From: an uncultured Campylobacter sp.
GTDB lineage: Bacteria > Campylobacterota > Campylobacteria > Campylobacterales > Campylobacteraceae
NCBI RefSeq assembly: GCF_938045625.1
Contig: NZ_CALIAV010000056.1
Location: 1 to 63,712, forward strand
DNA length: 63,712 nucleotides
Reading direction: 5' to 3'
Below, piece by piece: positions 18,689-27,874 of this stretch; the stretch's first letter is position 1, and each line of letters opens with the position of its first letter. Both the position numbers and the translations under genes were made by a program. The notes beneath the pieces are model-generated. The model was given only the letters and a program-made list of their open reading frames with translations, made no database searches and was not told the origin of the DNA.

Positions 18689-19360
18689 CTATTTTAAGCT
18701 ATTTAGATAGGCGATGAGCGCCACTATCTCGCGGATCTCTCCGCGCTCAAAGGCCTTTTTGACCTCTTCATCTTTCATCTCTTCAACTATAGCGGCGGCT
18801 TCTTCTTTGGCGGCTGCTTGTGCCTGCTCGTAGGTGCCGAGTTTTGGCATGCCCTCTACGTCGTACGGTACGCCAAATACCTTTTTCGTCGTTACCGCTT
18901 CACCGTATGCCGTCTCGATGTCGGCGTTGTTGCTAAAGTGATGCTTATAAGCAGGCATTATAGAACCGGGCACCACAGAGGTCGGCTCTTTCATGTGATT
19001 TTCGTGCCAGTCGGTGGTGCGGTAGTTACCCACGCGCCAAAGGTCGGGGCCGGTCCTCTTTGAACCCCAAAGATGCGGGCGGTCAAACGCATACTCGCCG
19101 CTTAGCGAATACATGCCGTATCTATCGGTCTCTGCCTTAAAAGGGCGAATTTGCTGCGTATGGCAGGCGTTACAGCTATCTTTCATATATACGTGTTTGC
19201 CCGCAAGCTGTAAAACCGTCGGCGGTTTGGTACCCTCTAGCGGCCTAGCTCTATTGGCAAAATCAGGCAAAATCTCAATCACGCCCGCATAGGCGATAAA
19301 TATAAAAACCATAACCGCGAAAAAGAAGGGATTTTTCTCTAACCAACTAAACATTAGCAA
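18689..19360 (-). CDS. ccoO: Cytochrome cbb3 oxidase subunit II, monohaem CcoO
   Basis: A 223-residue monohaem cytochrome c anchored by one N-terminal helix (about residues 8-28). The haem motif CNACHTQQ lies near residue 60, followed by GPDLWRVG and GSIMPAYKHH with the axial methionine. The C-terminal third carries an alanine/glutamate-rich insertion before the last helix. The start overlaps the ccoN stop by 14 bases. Confidence 0.95.
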   Translation of the reverse strand: MLMFSWLEKNPFFFAVMVFIFIAYAGVIEILPDFANRARPLEGTKPPTVLQLAGKHVYMKDSCNACHTQQIRPFKAETDRYGMYSLSGEYAFDRPHLWGSKRTGPDLWRVGNYRTTDWHENHMKEPTSVVPGSIMPAYKHHFSNNADIETAYGEAVTTKKVFGVPYDVEGMPKLGTYEQAQAAAKEEAAAIVEEMKDEEVKKAFERGEIREIVALIAYLNSLK

Positions 19361-20828
19361 CCTCCTTTACGCCCGCAGGACTTGCGCTTAGCGGCTCTTT
19401 TTCGAGTGCTTTGGCGCCAAAACTCTTGTAGATGTTATAAACAAAGATGAAAAATCCTAGCAGATAAAGTAGTCCGCCAACGGCTCTGATCCAGTAATAC
19501 GGCACTATGTTTATCACCGTATCGATAAACGAGTAGGCTAAATTTCCGTATTCGTCGGTAGCGCGCCACATCATACCCTGTGTGATGCCCGCGATCCACA
19601 TCGATGAAAAATAAAGCACTATGCCGATAGTCTGTATCCAAAACTGAGTTTCCATCAAGGATTTCGAGTAAATTTCGCGTTTAAACACGCGCGGCGTCAT
19701 GTGATAAAGCGCCGCCATCGTCATAAATCCGACCCAGCCTAGCGTACCGTCGTGCACGTGACCCGGCACCCAGTCGGTAAAGTGCGCTAGGGCGTTTACG
19801 GACTTGATCGCCAAAATCGGCCCCTCAAGAGTTGAAAACATATAAAATGTCGAGCCCAAAATCATAAATTTGATAAGAGGATTTTCTCTAAGCTGTTGCC
19901 ACTCGCCGCGCATCGTTAGAAGCATATTTATAGCTGAACCCCAAGACGGCAGTATCAAAACCACCGAAAACACAGAACCCATCGTCTGCATCCAGTCAGG
20001 CACCGCAGAGTAGATCAGATGGTGTCCGCCCGCCCACAGATAAAGGAACATCAGGCTCCAAAACGAAAAAATCGAAAGCTTGTAAGAAAATATCGGCTGA
20101 CCGCTCTCTTTTGGGAGGAAATAGTAAATTTGAGCAATGATCGGCACGGTAAACACAAATGCCACGGCGTTATGCCCGTACCACCACTGTACTAGCGCGT
20201 CGTTGGCTCCCGCATACATAGAAACCGAGTGCCACCAGTTGCCGTAGCCTGAAACTAGCTTGGTCGGCACGGCCATGTTGTTAAACAAATAAAGCATCGC
20301 GATACCTAGAAACGTCGCGATAAAATACCAAACCGAGATATAAAGCGTCCTCTCGCGGCGAATACCGATAAGGCCGAATATACTAACGCCCCAAAGCACC
20401 CAAAGCACGACCACGCCGATATCTAGAGGCCACTCTAGCTCGGCGTACTCTTTTGACGTGCTAACGCCGGCAAATAGGCTAAACACGCCGCCTGCCATAA
20501 CCAGCATATATATCCAAAAGTGTAGCTTACCTACCGCCATCAAAAACGGCGACTCGCTCATCGAGACCTTTAAAACCCTTTGTCCGATATAGTACCACGT
20601 CGCAAATACGCCAGAGAGCATAAATCCAAATATCACGCCTGCCGTGTGCAACGGTCTTAGGCGGCTAAAGGTGCCGTATTCGCCCGCGAGATAGTTTAGA
20701 TCAGGATATGCCATCTGAAAGGCTATCAGCACGCCTATGCCCATGCCGACTATCCCAAACAGTATCGTCGCGAACATAAAATACTTGGCGACCGTGTAGT
20801 CGTAGCTTAGCGCCCTGTCTAGTCGCAT
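19347..20828 (-). CDS. ccoN: Cytochrome cbb3 oxidase catalytic subunit CcoN
   Basis: A 493-residue haem-copper oxidase subunit I of the C (cbb3) type with about twelve membrane helices. Haem and copper histidines are in RPLHTAGVIFGF (about residue 60), WWYGHNAVAF (about 210), GGHHLIYSAVPDW (about 260) and GHVHDGTLGWVG (about 350). This is the oxygen-reducing, proton-pumping, high-affinity oxidase needed for microaerobic growth. It is first in the ccoNOQP operon, with the operon promoter in the 95 bases upstream. An AGGAGG site precedes the start. Confidence 0.97.
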   Translation of the reverse strand: MRLDRALSYDYTVAKYFMFATILFGIVGMGIGVLIAFQMAYPDLNYLAGEYGTFSRLRPLHTAGVIFGFMLSGVFATWYYIGQRVLKVSMSESPFLMAVGKLHFWIYMLVMAGGVFSLFAGVSTSKEYAELEWPLDIGVVVLWVLWGVSIFGLIGIRRERTLYISVWYFIATFLGIAMLYLFNNMAVPTKLVSGYGNWWHSVSMYAGANDALVQWWYGHNAVAFVFTVPIIAQIYYFLPKESGQPIFSYKLSIFSFWSLMFLYLWAGGHHLIYSAVPDWMQTMGSVFSVVLILPSWGSAINMLLTMRGEWQQLRENPLIKFMILGSTFYMFSTLEGPILAIKSVNALAHFTDWVPGHVHDGTLGWVGFMTMAALYHMTPRVFKREIYSKSLMETQFWIQTIGIVLYFSSMWIAGITQGMMWRATDEYGNLAYSFIDTVINIVPYYWIRAVGGLLYLLGFFIFVYNIYKSFGAKALEKEPLSASPAGVKEVANV

Positions 20829-20923
20829 CGATATCCTCCTTTGTTTATTTTGTTATTAGATTGTTATTTTATTAGATTTTTAGTGTAAAACCGCTTAACC
20901 GACCTAAATTTACGTTTCAAATT

Positions 20924-21601
20924 TCACTTTTTTAGCTCGATTTTATAGCCAAGTCCGGGCGAGTTTTTTATGAGTCCGGCGCCCACTTTATCGCGTATTC
21001 GCTTGATAAATGTCCTAACGGCAGGATCGTTTACCTTTTCGCCAAACCACACCACGTTTCTGATCTCCTCGGTTAAAACGAGCGTGCCGATGCGTTTAAC
21101 TAAAAGAGAGATGAAGGCCAGCTCTTTTTTAGTTAGCGCGATCTCTACGCCGTTTTTTACGAGCACTTTTTTGGTTTGATTAAACGAATATCCGCCAGAA
21201 ATCTCGATGATATCGGCGCCTATGATTTTGGTTTTTACGATCTGCTCTAGCACGACGAAAAGCTCGTCCATGTCGATAGGCTTGATCACGTATTTATCGA
21301 TGCCTACGTCGATAGCTTTTAGCAGCTTTTCTTTTTCGCTATATGCGCTTAGGATCACTACGGGCGTGTTTTTTGAGAACTCTTTTATCTGCCTTGACAT
21401 CTCAAGCCCGTCCATGATAGGCATCATGATATCAGCTATCACGATATCGGGGCTAAATTTTTTAAATTTCTTAAGACCTTCGTCGCCGTTTGAGGCCGGA
21501 ATGACCTTTTGAAATATGCCGCCAAAAACCTCTTGCATTGACTCCCTTATGCTATCCTCGTCCTCGACTAGCAGTAGCGTTAGCTCTTTAAAATTTTTCA
21601 T
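20924..21601 (-). CDS. OmpR-family response regulator
   Basis: A 225-residue response regulator: receiver domain (residues 1-120) with the acidic pair in LLVEDEDS and the phospho-acceptor aspartate in DIVIADIMMPIMDG, and lysine in YVIKPID. The C-terminal winged-helix DNA-binding domain ends in IRDKVGAGLIKNSPGLGYKI. Its gene overlaps the histidine kinase gene by 4 bases and lies directly upstream of ccoNOQP. The corresponding C. jejuni gene is Cj1491c. The target genes are not known from sequence; the cco operon is an obvious candidate. Confidence 0.9.
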   Translation of the reverse strand: MKNFKELTLLLVEDEDSIRESMQEVFGGIFQKVIPASNGDEGLKKFKKFSPDIVIADIMMPIMDGLEMSRQIKEFSKNTPVVILSAYSEKEKLLKAIDVGIDKYVIKPIDMDELFVVLEQIVKTKIIGADIIEISGGYSFNQTKKVLVKNGVEIALTKKELAFISLLVKRIGTLVLTEEIRNVVWFGEKVNDPAVRTFIKRIRDKVGAGLIKNSPGLGYKIELKK

Positions 21602-22815
21602 TTTTCATCCTTTAGCGGCAGCTTTATCTCAAATTCCGCTCCAAATTTTACGTTTTTAGCGCCGGCACCTCCGCCGTGATTTTTGGCTATGCTTTTTAGC
21701 ATATATAGACCGATGCCAGTACCCGCGCTTGGGTGCTTCGTTGTGAAATACGGCTCAAAAATCTTGTCCATTATCTCGTCTTTTATACCGCCGGCGTTAT
21801 CCGTTACTCTTATGATAGCAAATTTATCCTTTGTTTCTAACGTTAGCGTTACTTTTTTATCGTCTTTTTTATTTACCAGCGCATCTTTGGCATTAGAAAG
21901 CAGTATGATTACGGCCTGACAAAGCTGCGACTCAAAGCCGTAAATTTGACCTTCGCTTTTTAGCTCCAAATTTACGTCTATGCCCTCTTTTTCGTAGGTT
22001 CCCTGTACCATCTTTAGCGCGTTTTCTACCGCAGCCGAAGGAAAGAAAAGCTCCCTCTCGCGCTCGACGCTAAAGAAGTTTCTAAAATCCTCGATCGTCT
22101 GCGACATGCCCTTTATCACACGTTTTGCGTGCTCGTAGTCGGTTTCAAATTTCTCGTTTGACTTCACGCTCTCTTTTAGTTTAAAAAGCGTGATGCTAAG
22201 CTCGTTTAGCGGCTGACGCCACTGGTGAGCGATGTTTGCGATCATCTCGCCCATCGAGGCTAGACGCGACTGCAAAAAGAGCATTTTGGTCTTTTCCTCG
22301 TTTTTTTTGATCTCGGCTTTTACCAATTTTTCTAGATTTTGGTTTAAATTTACGAGCTTGGCCGTCTGCTCGGCAACCCTGTTTTCGAGATTTTCATTTA
22401 AATTTAGCAGCTCTTTTTTCGTCTTTTCAAGCTCGTTGTTTAAATTTATCACGTCCGTTACATCGTATCTAATCGCAAGAAATTCCTCGATCTGCCCGCT
22501 TAAATCCAAAATCGGGATGATAGTCGTGTTTAGATAGACGTCGCGACCGTCTTTGGTGCGGTTTCTTATCGTGCCTTTGTGCACTTTTTTGGCTAAAATC
22601 GTATCCCAAAGCCGAGCAAAAACCTCCTTTGGCACCTCGGGATGGCGCACGATGTTGTGATTTGCGCCGACTAGCTCCTCGCGCGTAAAGCCCGACATCT
22701 TACAAAACTCATCGTTTACGAAGGTGATAGTGCCGTTTGTATCGGTCTTTGAGACTATGTTGCTAGTCTCGATAGCCTCTTGATACTGCCTAAATCTTTC
22801 TTTGATGTCATCCAT
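21598..22815 (-). CDS. PAS-domain sensor histidine kinase
   Basis: A 405-residue soluble kinase with no membrane helix. An N-terminal PAS domain (residues 10-130, with TFVNDEFCKMSGFTREEL and GANHNIVRHPEVPKE) resembles the Aer-type redox or energy-sensing PAS. A coiled coil (about 125-180) leads to the dimerisation/phosphoacceptor site IAHQWRQPLNELS (histidine near residue 196) and the ATPase domain with NAKDAL, DNAGGIKDEI and GTGIGLYML. It partners the overlapping response regulator. Cytoplasmic location plus an Aer-like PAS suggests sensing of internal redox state. Confidence 0.9.
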   Translation of the reverse strand: MDDIKERFRQYQEAIETSNIVSKTDTNGTITFVNDEFCKMSGFTREELVGANHNIVRHPEVPKEVFARLWDTILAKKVHKGTIRNRTKDGRDVYLNTTIIPILDLSGQIEEFLAIRYDVTDVINLNNELEKTKKELLNLNENLENRVAEQTAKLVNLNQNLEKLVKAEIKKNEEKTKMLFLQSRLASMGEMIANIAHQWRQPLNELSITLFKLKESVKSNEKFETDYEHAKRVIKGMSQTIEDFRNFFSVERERELFFPSAAVENALKMVQGTYEKEGIDVNLELKSEGQIYGFESQLCQAVIILLSNAKDALVNKKDDKKVTLTLETKDKFAIIRVTDNAGGIKDEIMDKIFEPYFTTKHPSAGTGIGLYMLKSIAKNHGGGAGAKNVKFGAEFEIKLPLKDEK

Positions 22816-23521
22816 TGCTCGCCGTAAATCCTATAAAAGATAGATAAATTCCGTAAATTATTATCGCCGCGCCGCTTAAATTTAGCGCCTGTTTTTTAAA
22901 TTTTTCGCTCGCGGCCTTTAAAACCAGCGCATAAAAACTCATCGCAAAAAAGCTAACTACGCCAAACGTAGCCGCGATCGCCGCGCCCTTTGCCCCGCTG
23001 CCGCTAGCTACTGCTAAAGCTAAAAAATAATAAACCACTCCACACGGCAGTAGTCCGTTTAAAAACCCAAGCGTCAAAAACCCGATCGCGCTATTTTTGG
23101 CGATCGCGGCTTTCATTTTTTCGTTTAAAATTTTGGATAAAAATGCGTTTTTCTCGATAAAATTTAACACCGCTCCGCGCCTAATGAGCGCGACGCCCAA
23201 AACCGCCATAAAAACGCCGATAGCAAAAAACAGGTAGCCTCGCGCCGCAAGAGAGAGCGTAAAAACGCCGCCAAGCGACCCAAAAATAAAGCCAAGTAGC
23301 ATATAGGCGCAAATTCGAGCTAGGTTATATCCAGCTATCATCGCCGCGCTAAAAATTTTACCTTTGCCGCTCAAAAACCGCGCGAGCAAGATAGCAAAAC
23401 CGCCGCACATACCCGCGCAGTGACCCACCGAGCTAAGCGCCGCGACGCTCAATACCCCAACAAACTCCGCACCGCTCATCAAATTTGACCGATAAATTTC
23501 ATTTGCGAATTTTAGCCGCAC
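22808..23521 (-). CDS. Sulfite exporter TauE/SafE-like (UreH/CcdA-like) membrane protein
   Basis: Up to 237 residues; a start at MSGAEFVG (23479) is equally likely, since neither ATG has a strong ribosome binding site. Six membrane helices follow. The first carries SSVGHCAGMCGGFA, the cysteine/glycine signature of the UreH/'heavy-metal transport' TauE/SafE subfamily; a second signature LGFLNGLLPCGVVYYFLA lies after residue 140. The two conserved cysteine motifs and the linkage to the cbb3 region suggest copper or thiol handling for oxidase assembly (compare CcoS/CcoG neighbourhoods elsewhere), but this is inference. It overlaps the kinase gene by 8 bases. Confidence 0.75.
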   Translation of the reverse strand: MRLKFANEIYRSNLMSGAEFVGVLSVAALSSVGHCAGMCGGFAILLARFLSGKGKIFSAAMIAGYNLARICAYMLLGFIFGSLGGVFTLSLAARGYLFFAIGVFMAVLGVALIRRGAVLNFIEKNAFLSKILNEKMKAAIAKNSAIGFLTLGFLNGLLPCGVVYYFLALAVASGSGAKGAAIAATFGVVSFFAMSFYALVLKAASEKFKKQALNLSGAAIIIYGIYLSFIGFTASNG

Positions 23522-23585
23522 CGGGGTTAAATTTGGCCCACAAATTTAACTGCAAATTTAGCTCAAATTTGACCGCGACTAGCAA

Positions 23586-24704
23586 CTACAAAATTTCTAA
23601 AAATTGTTTAAAGATATATTTGCTCTCGCTCGGCCCGCCGCTAGCCTCGGGGTGATGCTGCACCGAAAATACGGGATAATCCTTGTACTTCACGCCCTCG
23701 ATCGTGCCGTCGAAAAGATTTCTGTGCGTGATCTCGGCGACCTGCGCGATCTCCTCTGGAACGTTGTAGTTGTGATTTTGCGCCGTTATCTCGACTGCTT
23801 TAGTTTGCAAATTTAAAACCGGGTGATTTGCGCCGTGCTGACCGAATTTTAGTTTGTACGTCTCAAAGCCAAACGCGTTGCTAAGCAGCTGATGTCCGAG
23901 GCAAATGCCAAAAATCGGCACTCGCGCCTCGATCAGCTTTTTTATCTGCGCGATCTCGTTTTTCAGTGCCTTTGGTTCGCCTGGGCCGTTTGAGAGAAAC
24001 ACGCCGTTTATCTCGCCGCTTTTAAATTTAGCGATGAGTTCATCCGCCTGCACGTCGTGCGGATAAATTTGCGTCTCAAGGCCGGTTTCGCAAAGCTCGT
24101 TTAGGATGTTTCGCTTCACGCCGTAGTCGATGACGGCGACCTTTTTGCCGTTTGATTTTAGCGCGGAGTAGGCTTTGCTCGCGTGATCCCAGCCGCCCTT
24201 TTCGTGAGCGTAAATTTGCTCCGTGCTCACCTTTGCTACGTAGTTTATCTCTGAGATTCTAGGCGAGTTTTCCAGAAGCTTTTTTAGCTCTTTTTCGTCT
24301 GAAATTTCAGTCGAGATCACCGCGTGCAGCGCACCGTTATCGCGCAGCATCTTGGTTAAAAATCTAGTGTCTATATCATAAACGCCAAATTTGCCTTGCT
24401 CTTTGAAAAATTCTTCCAAGCTCTTTTGCGAGCGGAAATTTGACGTAGTAGCGTTAAAATCCCTCATCAAAACGCCGCTAGCGTGGATTTTCGCGCTCTC
24501 CATATCGTCCTCATTTACGCCCACTATGCCGATCTCAGGCATGGTAAAAACAATAAACTGCCCCGCGTAGCTAGGATCGCTCATGATCTCCTGATAGCCA
24601 GTTAGGCTCGTGTTAAAGACCATTTCGCCGCTAGCCGTACCGCTCGCGCCAAAGGCCTTCGCCTGCAAAAAAACGCCGTTTTCAAGGTAGATATAAGCTC
24701 TCAC
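23586..24704 (-). CDS. carA: Carbamoyl-phosphate synthase small subunit
   Basis: A 372-residue glutamine amidotransferase subunit that supplies ammonia to CarB for carbamoyl phosphate (arginine and pyrimidine synthesis). The N-terminal CarA domain contains FNTSLTGYQEIMSDPSYAGQ. The class I amidotransferase domain has the catalytic cysteine in FGICLGHQLL (about residue 258) and the histidine/glutamate pair in VQHHPEASGGP (about 345). Its start overlaps the DUF507 stop by 4 bases; carB is not in this window. Confidence 0.97.
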   Translation of the reverse strand: MRAYIYLENGVFLQAKAFGASGTASGEMVFNTSLTGYQEIMSDPSYAGQFIVFTMPEIGIVGVNEDDMESAKIHASGVLMRDFNATTSNFRSQKSLEEFFKEQGKFGVYDIDTRFLTKMLRDNGALHAVISTEISDEKELKKLLENSPRISEINYVAKVSTEQIYAHEKGGWDHASKAYSALKSNGKKVAVIDYGVKRNILNELCETGLETQIYPHDVQADELIAKFKSGEINGVFLSNGPGEPKALKNEIAQIKKLIEARVPIFGICLGHQLLSNAFGFETYKLKFGQHGANHPVLNLQTKAVEITAQNHNYNVPEEIAQVAEITHRNLFDGTIEGVKYKDYPVFSVQHHPEASGGPSESKYIFKQFLEIL

Positions 24705-25252
24705 AACATACCTCGTTTTCTTAGCTCGTCCTCGTAGAGCCGCTCAAATACGATGTCGTACTCCTCGGTGCCCGGGATCAGCTTGCGCTTGTAGCCGTCA
24801 ATCTTGTCGATAACCACGTCTTGTAAAATTTCATACGTTTTTAGATACTCTTCGATCGAGCCATAGATGATGTTTTTGATACGGTTTTCGGAGACCGTGT
24901 AGTCGATGAGTCCCTTTTTCCAAGCGCCCTCAAGCACGAGGTGAGCGACGTTACTAAAGCGGTCTTCATATGTTAGGATCACGCCGTACTCTTTAGCCAG
25001 CTTCTTTTTTACGAGCCAAAACATATTTTTTCTATCGACTTGCATGCTCTCCATATCGTCTTCGTTCTCGGCGAGCACCTCGTTTACGCGCTCTTCAAGC
25101 GCTTTTTCTTTTTGTAAATCGTTATCTAAAATTTCTTTCGCGCATGCCGCTACGGGCTCTACTCCGCGCGTTAAATTTACGAATCCGGACTTTAATAAAT
25201 CAATAGCGATTTTGTGCGCGATGTAGGGTGTGTGTGGGAGTTTTATACGCAT
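24701..25252 (-). CDS. DUF507 family protein
   Basis: A 183-residue, highly charged, mainly helical protein of the DUF507 family, found in Epsilonproteobacteria upstream of carA (Cj1495c position). No catalytic motif is visible. It starts at MRIKLPHTPYIAHKIAIDLL, preceded by an AGAGGT site. The 4-base overlap with carA means the two are co-expressed. Function unknown. Confidence 0.8.
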   Translation of the reverse strand: MRIKLPHTPYIAHKIAIDLLKSGFVNLTRGVEPVAACAKEILDNDLQKEKALEERVNEVLAENEDDMESMQVDRKNMFWLVKKKLAKEYGVILTYEDRFSNVAHLVLEGAWKKGLIDYTVSENRIKNIIYGSIEEYLKTYEILQDVVIDKIDGYKRKLIPGTEEYDIVFERLYEDELRKRGML

Positions 25253-25567
25253 TTTTACCTCTCTTTTTGGGCTTGATTTTAACCAAAATTTGGTAAGAAA
25301 TACCTAAAATCTCACGGAGTTTTTTGTTTTGACAGGAGTTTGTTTTAAGTAAAATTTGAAGCTAAATTTGAGGCGTGGATAAAAATACTTTTGAGACTGG
25401 GCGCTAGTTAAATTTGAGATTTAGCGTTAAATTTGACGGCAGTAAAATTTAACCTTTGGAGTCAAATTTGACCGCCAAAGGCAAATTTAGCTTTCGCATT
25501 ATCCGCGCAAATTTGAGCCCAAATTTAGACGCGAGCCAAGCTAAATTTAGAGCGCTATAGCCCAAAT
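25253..25567. other. Intergenic region dense in AAATTT words
   Basis: A 315-base gap between two minus-strand genes, with more than ten copies of AAATTT in forms such as CAAATTTGAC and TAAATTTGA, spaced irregularly. No ORF or hairpin terminator is apparent. The left end should hold the promoter of the DUF507-carA unit. Confidence 0.5.
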
Positions 25568-26197
25568 TTACAAATTTAGCAGATTTCCAGCAGGGCCGTC
25601 GGGCGAAGTCGGAGAGACTTCCTGTGTTACGTTTTTTTCGGCTTTTATAAATGGCGGGCCTTGTTTGATTAAAAGCGTGATTTCAGACGCCGCGGTAGGC
25701 TCCATTTTTGCCATTATCGCGGAGATTTTTTTAGGGCTTAGTGAGTACATGATGCTAGCCGCATCCGCCCTATCCATCGCGCTTAGCACGTCGGCAGCAG
25801 CTTGGTCCTTCATCTTGCCGTAGGTCTCGCCGACCTTGTCGCTAGTCATCGCTTTTAGCTCTTTTACGATTTCCTCGTTTTTCTTTAGCAGCTGCTCGGT
25901 TTGCTTTTTTTCCTCTTGCGCGCGGGCTAGAGTTGCGTTTAGCTCAGCCTCTTTGACGGCTAGCTTGGCGTTTCGCTCCTCAAAAAGCGCCGCCGAGCTC
26001 GCTCTAAAAGCCTCCAAGCTCTGCCTTGCTTCGTCTATTTTGGCAAGCTCTCTTTTTAGCTCGTCTTTTCTGGTTTCAAATATCGAAACGCAGTCCACCG
26101 GGATCTTAAAGCCGCTTTGGCTCGTGCTTTGAGCGTTTACGTCGTTTGCACCCCAAACGCATAAATTTAAAGTTAGTAAAATCAAAATTTTTTTCAA
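25568..26197 (-). CDS. MotE-like periplasmic protein (MgtE-N/FliG-N-like)
   Basis: A 209-residue exported protein: signal peptide of about 17 residues (ending VWGAND), a long coiled coil (about residues 45-115), and a C-terminal domain with DVLSAMDRADAASIMYSLSP and ISAIMAKMEPTAAS, the pattern shared by the MgtE N-domain, FliG N-domain and MotE. Position equals Cj1496c. The stop codon lies 4 bases before... the FliJ-like gene overlaps its start by 4 bases, so the two are coupled. A chaperone or structural role at the flagellar motor is likely but not shown here. Confidence 0.75.
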   Translation of the reverse strand: MKKILILLTLNLCVWGANDVNAQSTSQSGFKIPVDCVSIFETRKDELKRELAKIDEARQSLEAFRASSAALFEERNAKLAVKEAELNATLARAQEEKKQTEQLLKKNEEIVKELKAMTSDKVGETYGKMKDQAAADVLSAMDRADAASIMYSLSPKKISAIMAKMEPTAASEITLLIKQGPPFIKAEKNVTQEVSPTSPDGPAGNLLNL

Positions 26198-26622
26198 GCT
26201 TTCGCCTCTTTTTGCCTAGTAAAATTCATCGTCGCAAACTCGTCCAGAGCCGCCGCTTCGGCCTTTTTTATCTTTTCTATTTGCGCGCTAAAGTCCTGCG
26301 TTTGCAGGTATTTCATCTTTTCGTACTCCAAATTTGCCGCCTTGTGCTGCCGCTCGAGGTGCGCGATGTTTTTTTTCATTAGCTCGAGCCGCTCGGTTAG
26401 CAGATTTTTTTCTCGCCGCATAGCGCCAAGAAGCTCCAGCGAACCGCGCAAATCGGTCGCAGAGCCGCTGGAGGGCATTTCAAATTTTGAAATTTGCTCG
26501 GCAACCTGCGCTATGAAGCCCTCTATCATCGCCGCTTCGTTTCTGGTTCTTGCTAAATTTAGCTCGATTTTGTCTAAATTTCGCTTTTTTATATTTACGA
26601 TTTGCGTAAATTTGCTTTTCAT
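26194..26622 (-). CDS. FliJ-like coiled-coil flagellar export protein
   Basis: A 142-residue, almost entirely helical protein with heptad repeats throughout and no hydrophobic segment. Length and pattern resemble FliJ, the coiled-coil stalk protein of the flagellar export ATPase. It overlaps the MotE-like gene by 4 bases and starts one base after purA. FliJ assignment rests on length, coiled coil and neighbour only. Confidence 0.65.
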   Translation of the reverse strand: MKSKFTQIVNIKKRNLDKIELNLARTRNEAAMIEGFIAQVAEQISKFEMPSSGSATDLRGSLELLGAMRREKNLLTERLELMKKNIAHLERQHKAANLEYEKMKYLQTQDFSAQIEKIKKAEAAALDEFATMNFTRQKEAKA

Positions 26623-26623
26623 C

Positions 26624-27874
26624 TTAGCGAACTATCGTGTCTTCGCGCTCCGGGCTCGTGGAAACGATGCCGACCTTTACGCCCGTGATCTCCTCGATGC
26701 GCTTGATAAAGGCTTTTGCATTTGCAGGAAGATCGTCAAATTTACGCGCCCCTTCTACCTTATCCCAGCCATCAAGCTCCTCGTAGACCGGTTTTACGCC
26801 CTCTAAATCGCTTGGAAAATACTCGATTATCTTGCCGTTTTTCTCGTAGGCTTTGCAGATTTTTACCTTTTTAAAGCCGTCTAAAACGTCAAGCTTCATC
26901 AGCGCAAATTTATCCACGCCGTCAAGTCTCGCCGCGTATCTCACGCCAACTGCGTCAAACCAACCAGTGCGGCGCGGTCTGCCAGTCGTTGCGCCGTATT
27001 CGCGTCCGATATCGCGTATCTTTTCGCCGTCCTCGCCCATATCCTCGGTCGGGAAGGCGCCGTTGCCAACGCGCGTGGTATAGGCTTTGATGATGCCGAT
27101 TACCTCGCCGACGTTTTTAGGGCTTAGTCCGATACCGCTGCAGCTGCCTGCGGTTACGGTGTTTGAGCTAGTTACGAAAGGATACGTGCCGTGATCGATG
27201 TCTAGCAGCGTGCCCTGCGCGCCCTCGAGCAAGATTTTCTTATCCGCGTCTATCGCCTCCCACACCATATGCGTGGTATCAACGATAAATTTACCCAGCG
27301 CCGCCTCGTAGCTCTTTAGCTCGCCCAAAAGCTCATCGCGAGCAGGCGCTTTGACGCCTAAAACGTCTAAAAACGCTTTATTTGCCGCAAAATCGGCTAG
27401 AATCGCATCGCAAAGTTTCTCGGGATTTTTTAGCTCCCCGACTCGGTGTCCGCTACGGCTGATTTTGTCGCTATATGCAGGCCCTATGCCCTTGCCCGTC
27501 GTGCCGATAGCGTGCGCGCCTTTAGCCTTTTCTTTGGCTTGGTCGATTTGCGCGTGATATGGCAAATTTAAATGCGCCTTGTCGCTGATAAACAGCCGTC
27601 CCGAGACGTCTCCAAACTGCTTTAGTTCCTCGATTATCGCGGCCGGGCAGAGTACGACGCCGTTGCCGATGATGTTGATTATATTTTTATGAAGTATGCC
27701 TGAGGGAACCTGATGCAGCGCGATTTTCTTGCCCTCTACGACGATCGTGTGACCCGCGTTGTGCCCGCCCTGACACCTGCACACCATATCGTAGCCGCCG
27801 CTTAGCAGATCTACGATCTTGCCCTTGCCTTCGTCTCCCCACTGTACGCCCACTATCACGTCAGCCTTGCTCAT
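26624..27874 (-). CDS. purA: Adenylosuccinate synthetase
   Basis: A 416-residue PurA that joins IMP and aspartate with GTP to give adenylosuccinate in AMP synthesis. The N-terminal GDEGKGK loop (residues 12-18), GGHNAGHT, the IMP site ATTGRPRRTGWFD (about residue 290) and the C-terminal KVGIVSTSPERE are all intact. It overlaps the hisZ-like gene by 4 bases, a pairing seen widely in Proteobacteria. Confidence 0.97.
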   Translation of the reverse strand: MSKADVIVGVQWGDEGKGKIVDLLSGGYDMVCRCQGGHNAGHTIVVEGKKIALHQVPSGILHKNIINIIGNGVVLCPAAIIEELKQFGDVSGRLFISDKAHLNLPYHAQIDQAKEKAKGAHAIGTTGKGIGPAYSDKISRSGHRVGELKNPEKLCDAILADFAANKAFLDVLGVKAPARDELLGELKSYEAALGKFIVDTTHMVWEAIDADKKILLEGAQGTLLDIDHGTYPFVTSSNTVTAGSCSGIGLSPKNVGEVIGIIKAYTTRVGNGAFPTEDMGEDGEKIRDIGREYGATTGRPRRTGWFDAVGVRYAARLDGVDKFALMKLDVLDGFKKVKICKAYEKNGKIIEYFPSDLEGVKPVYEELDGWDKVEGARKFDDLPANAKAFIKRIEEITGVKVGIVSTSPEREDTIVR

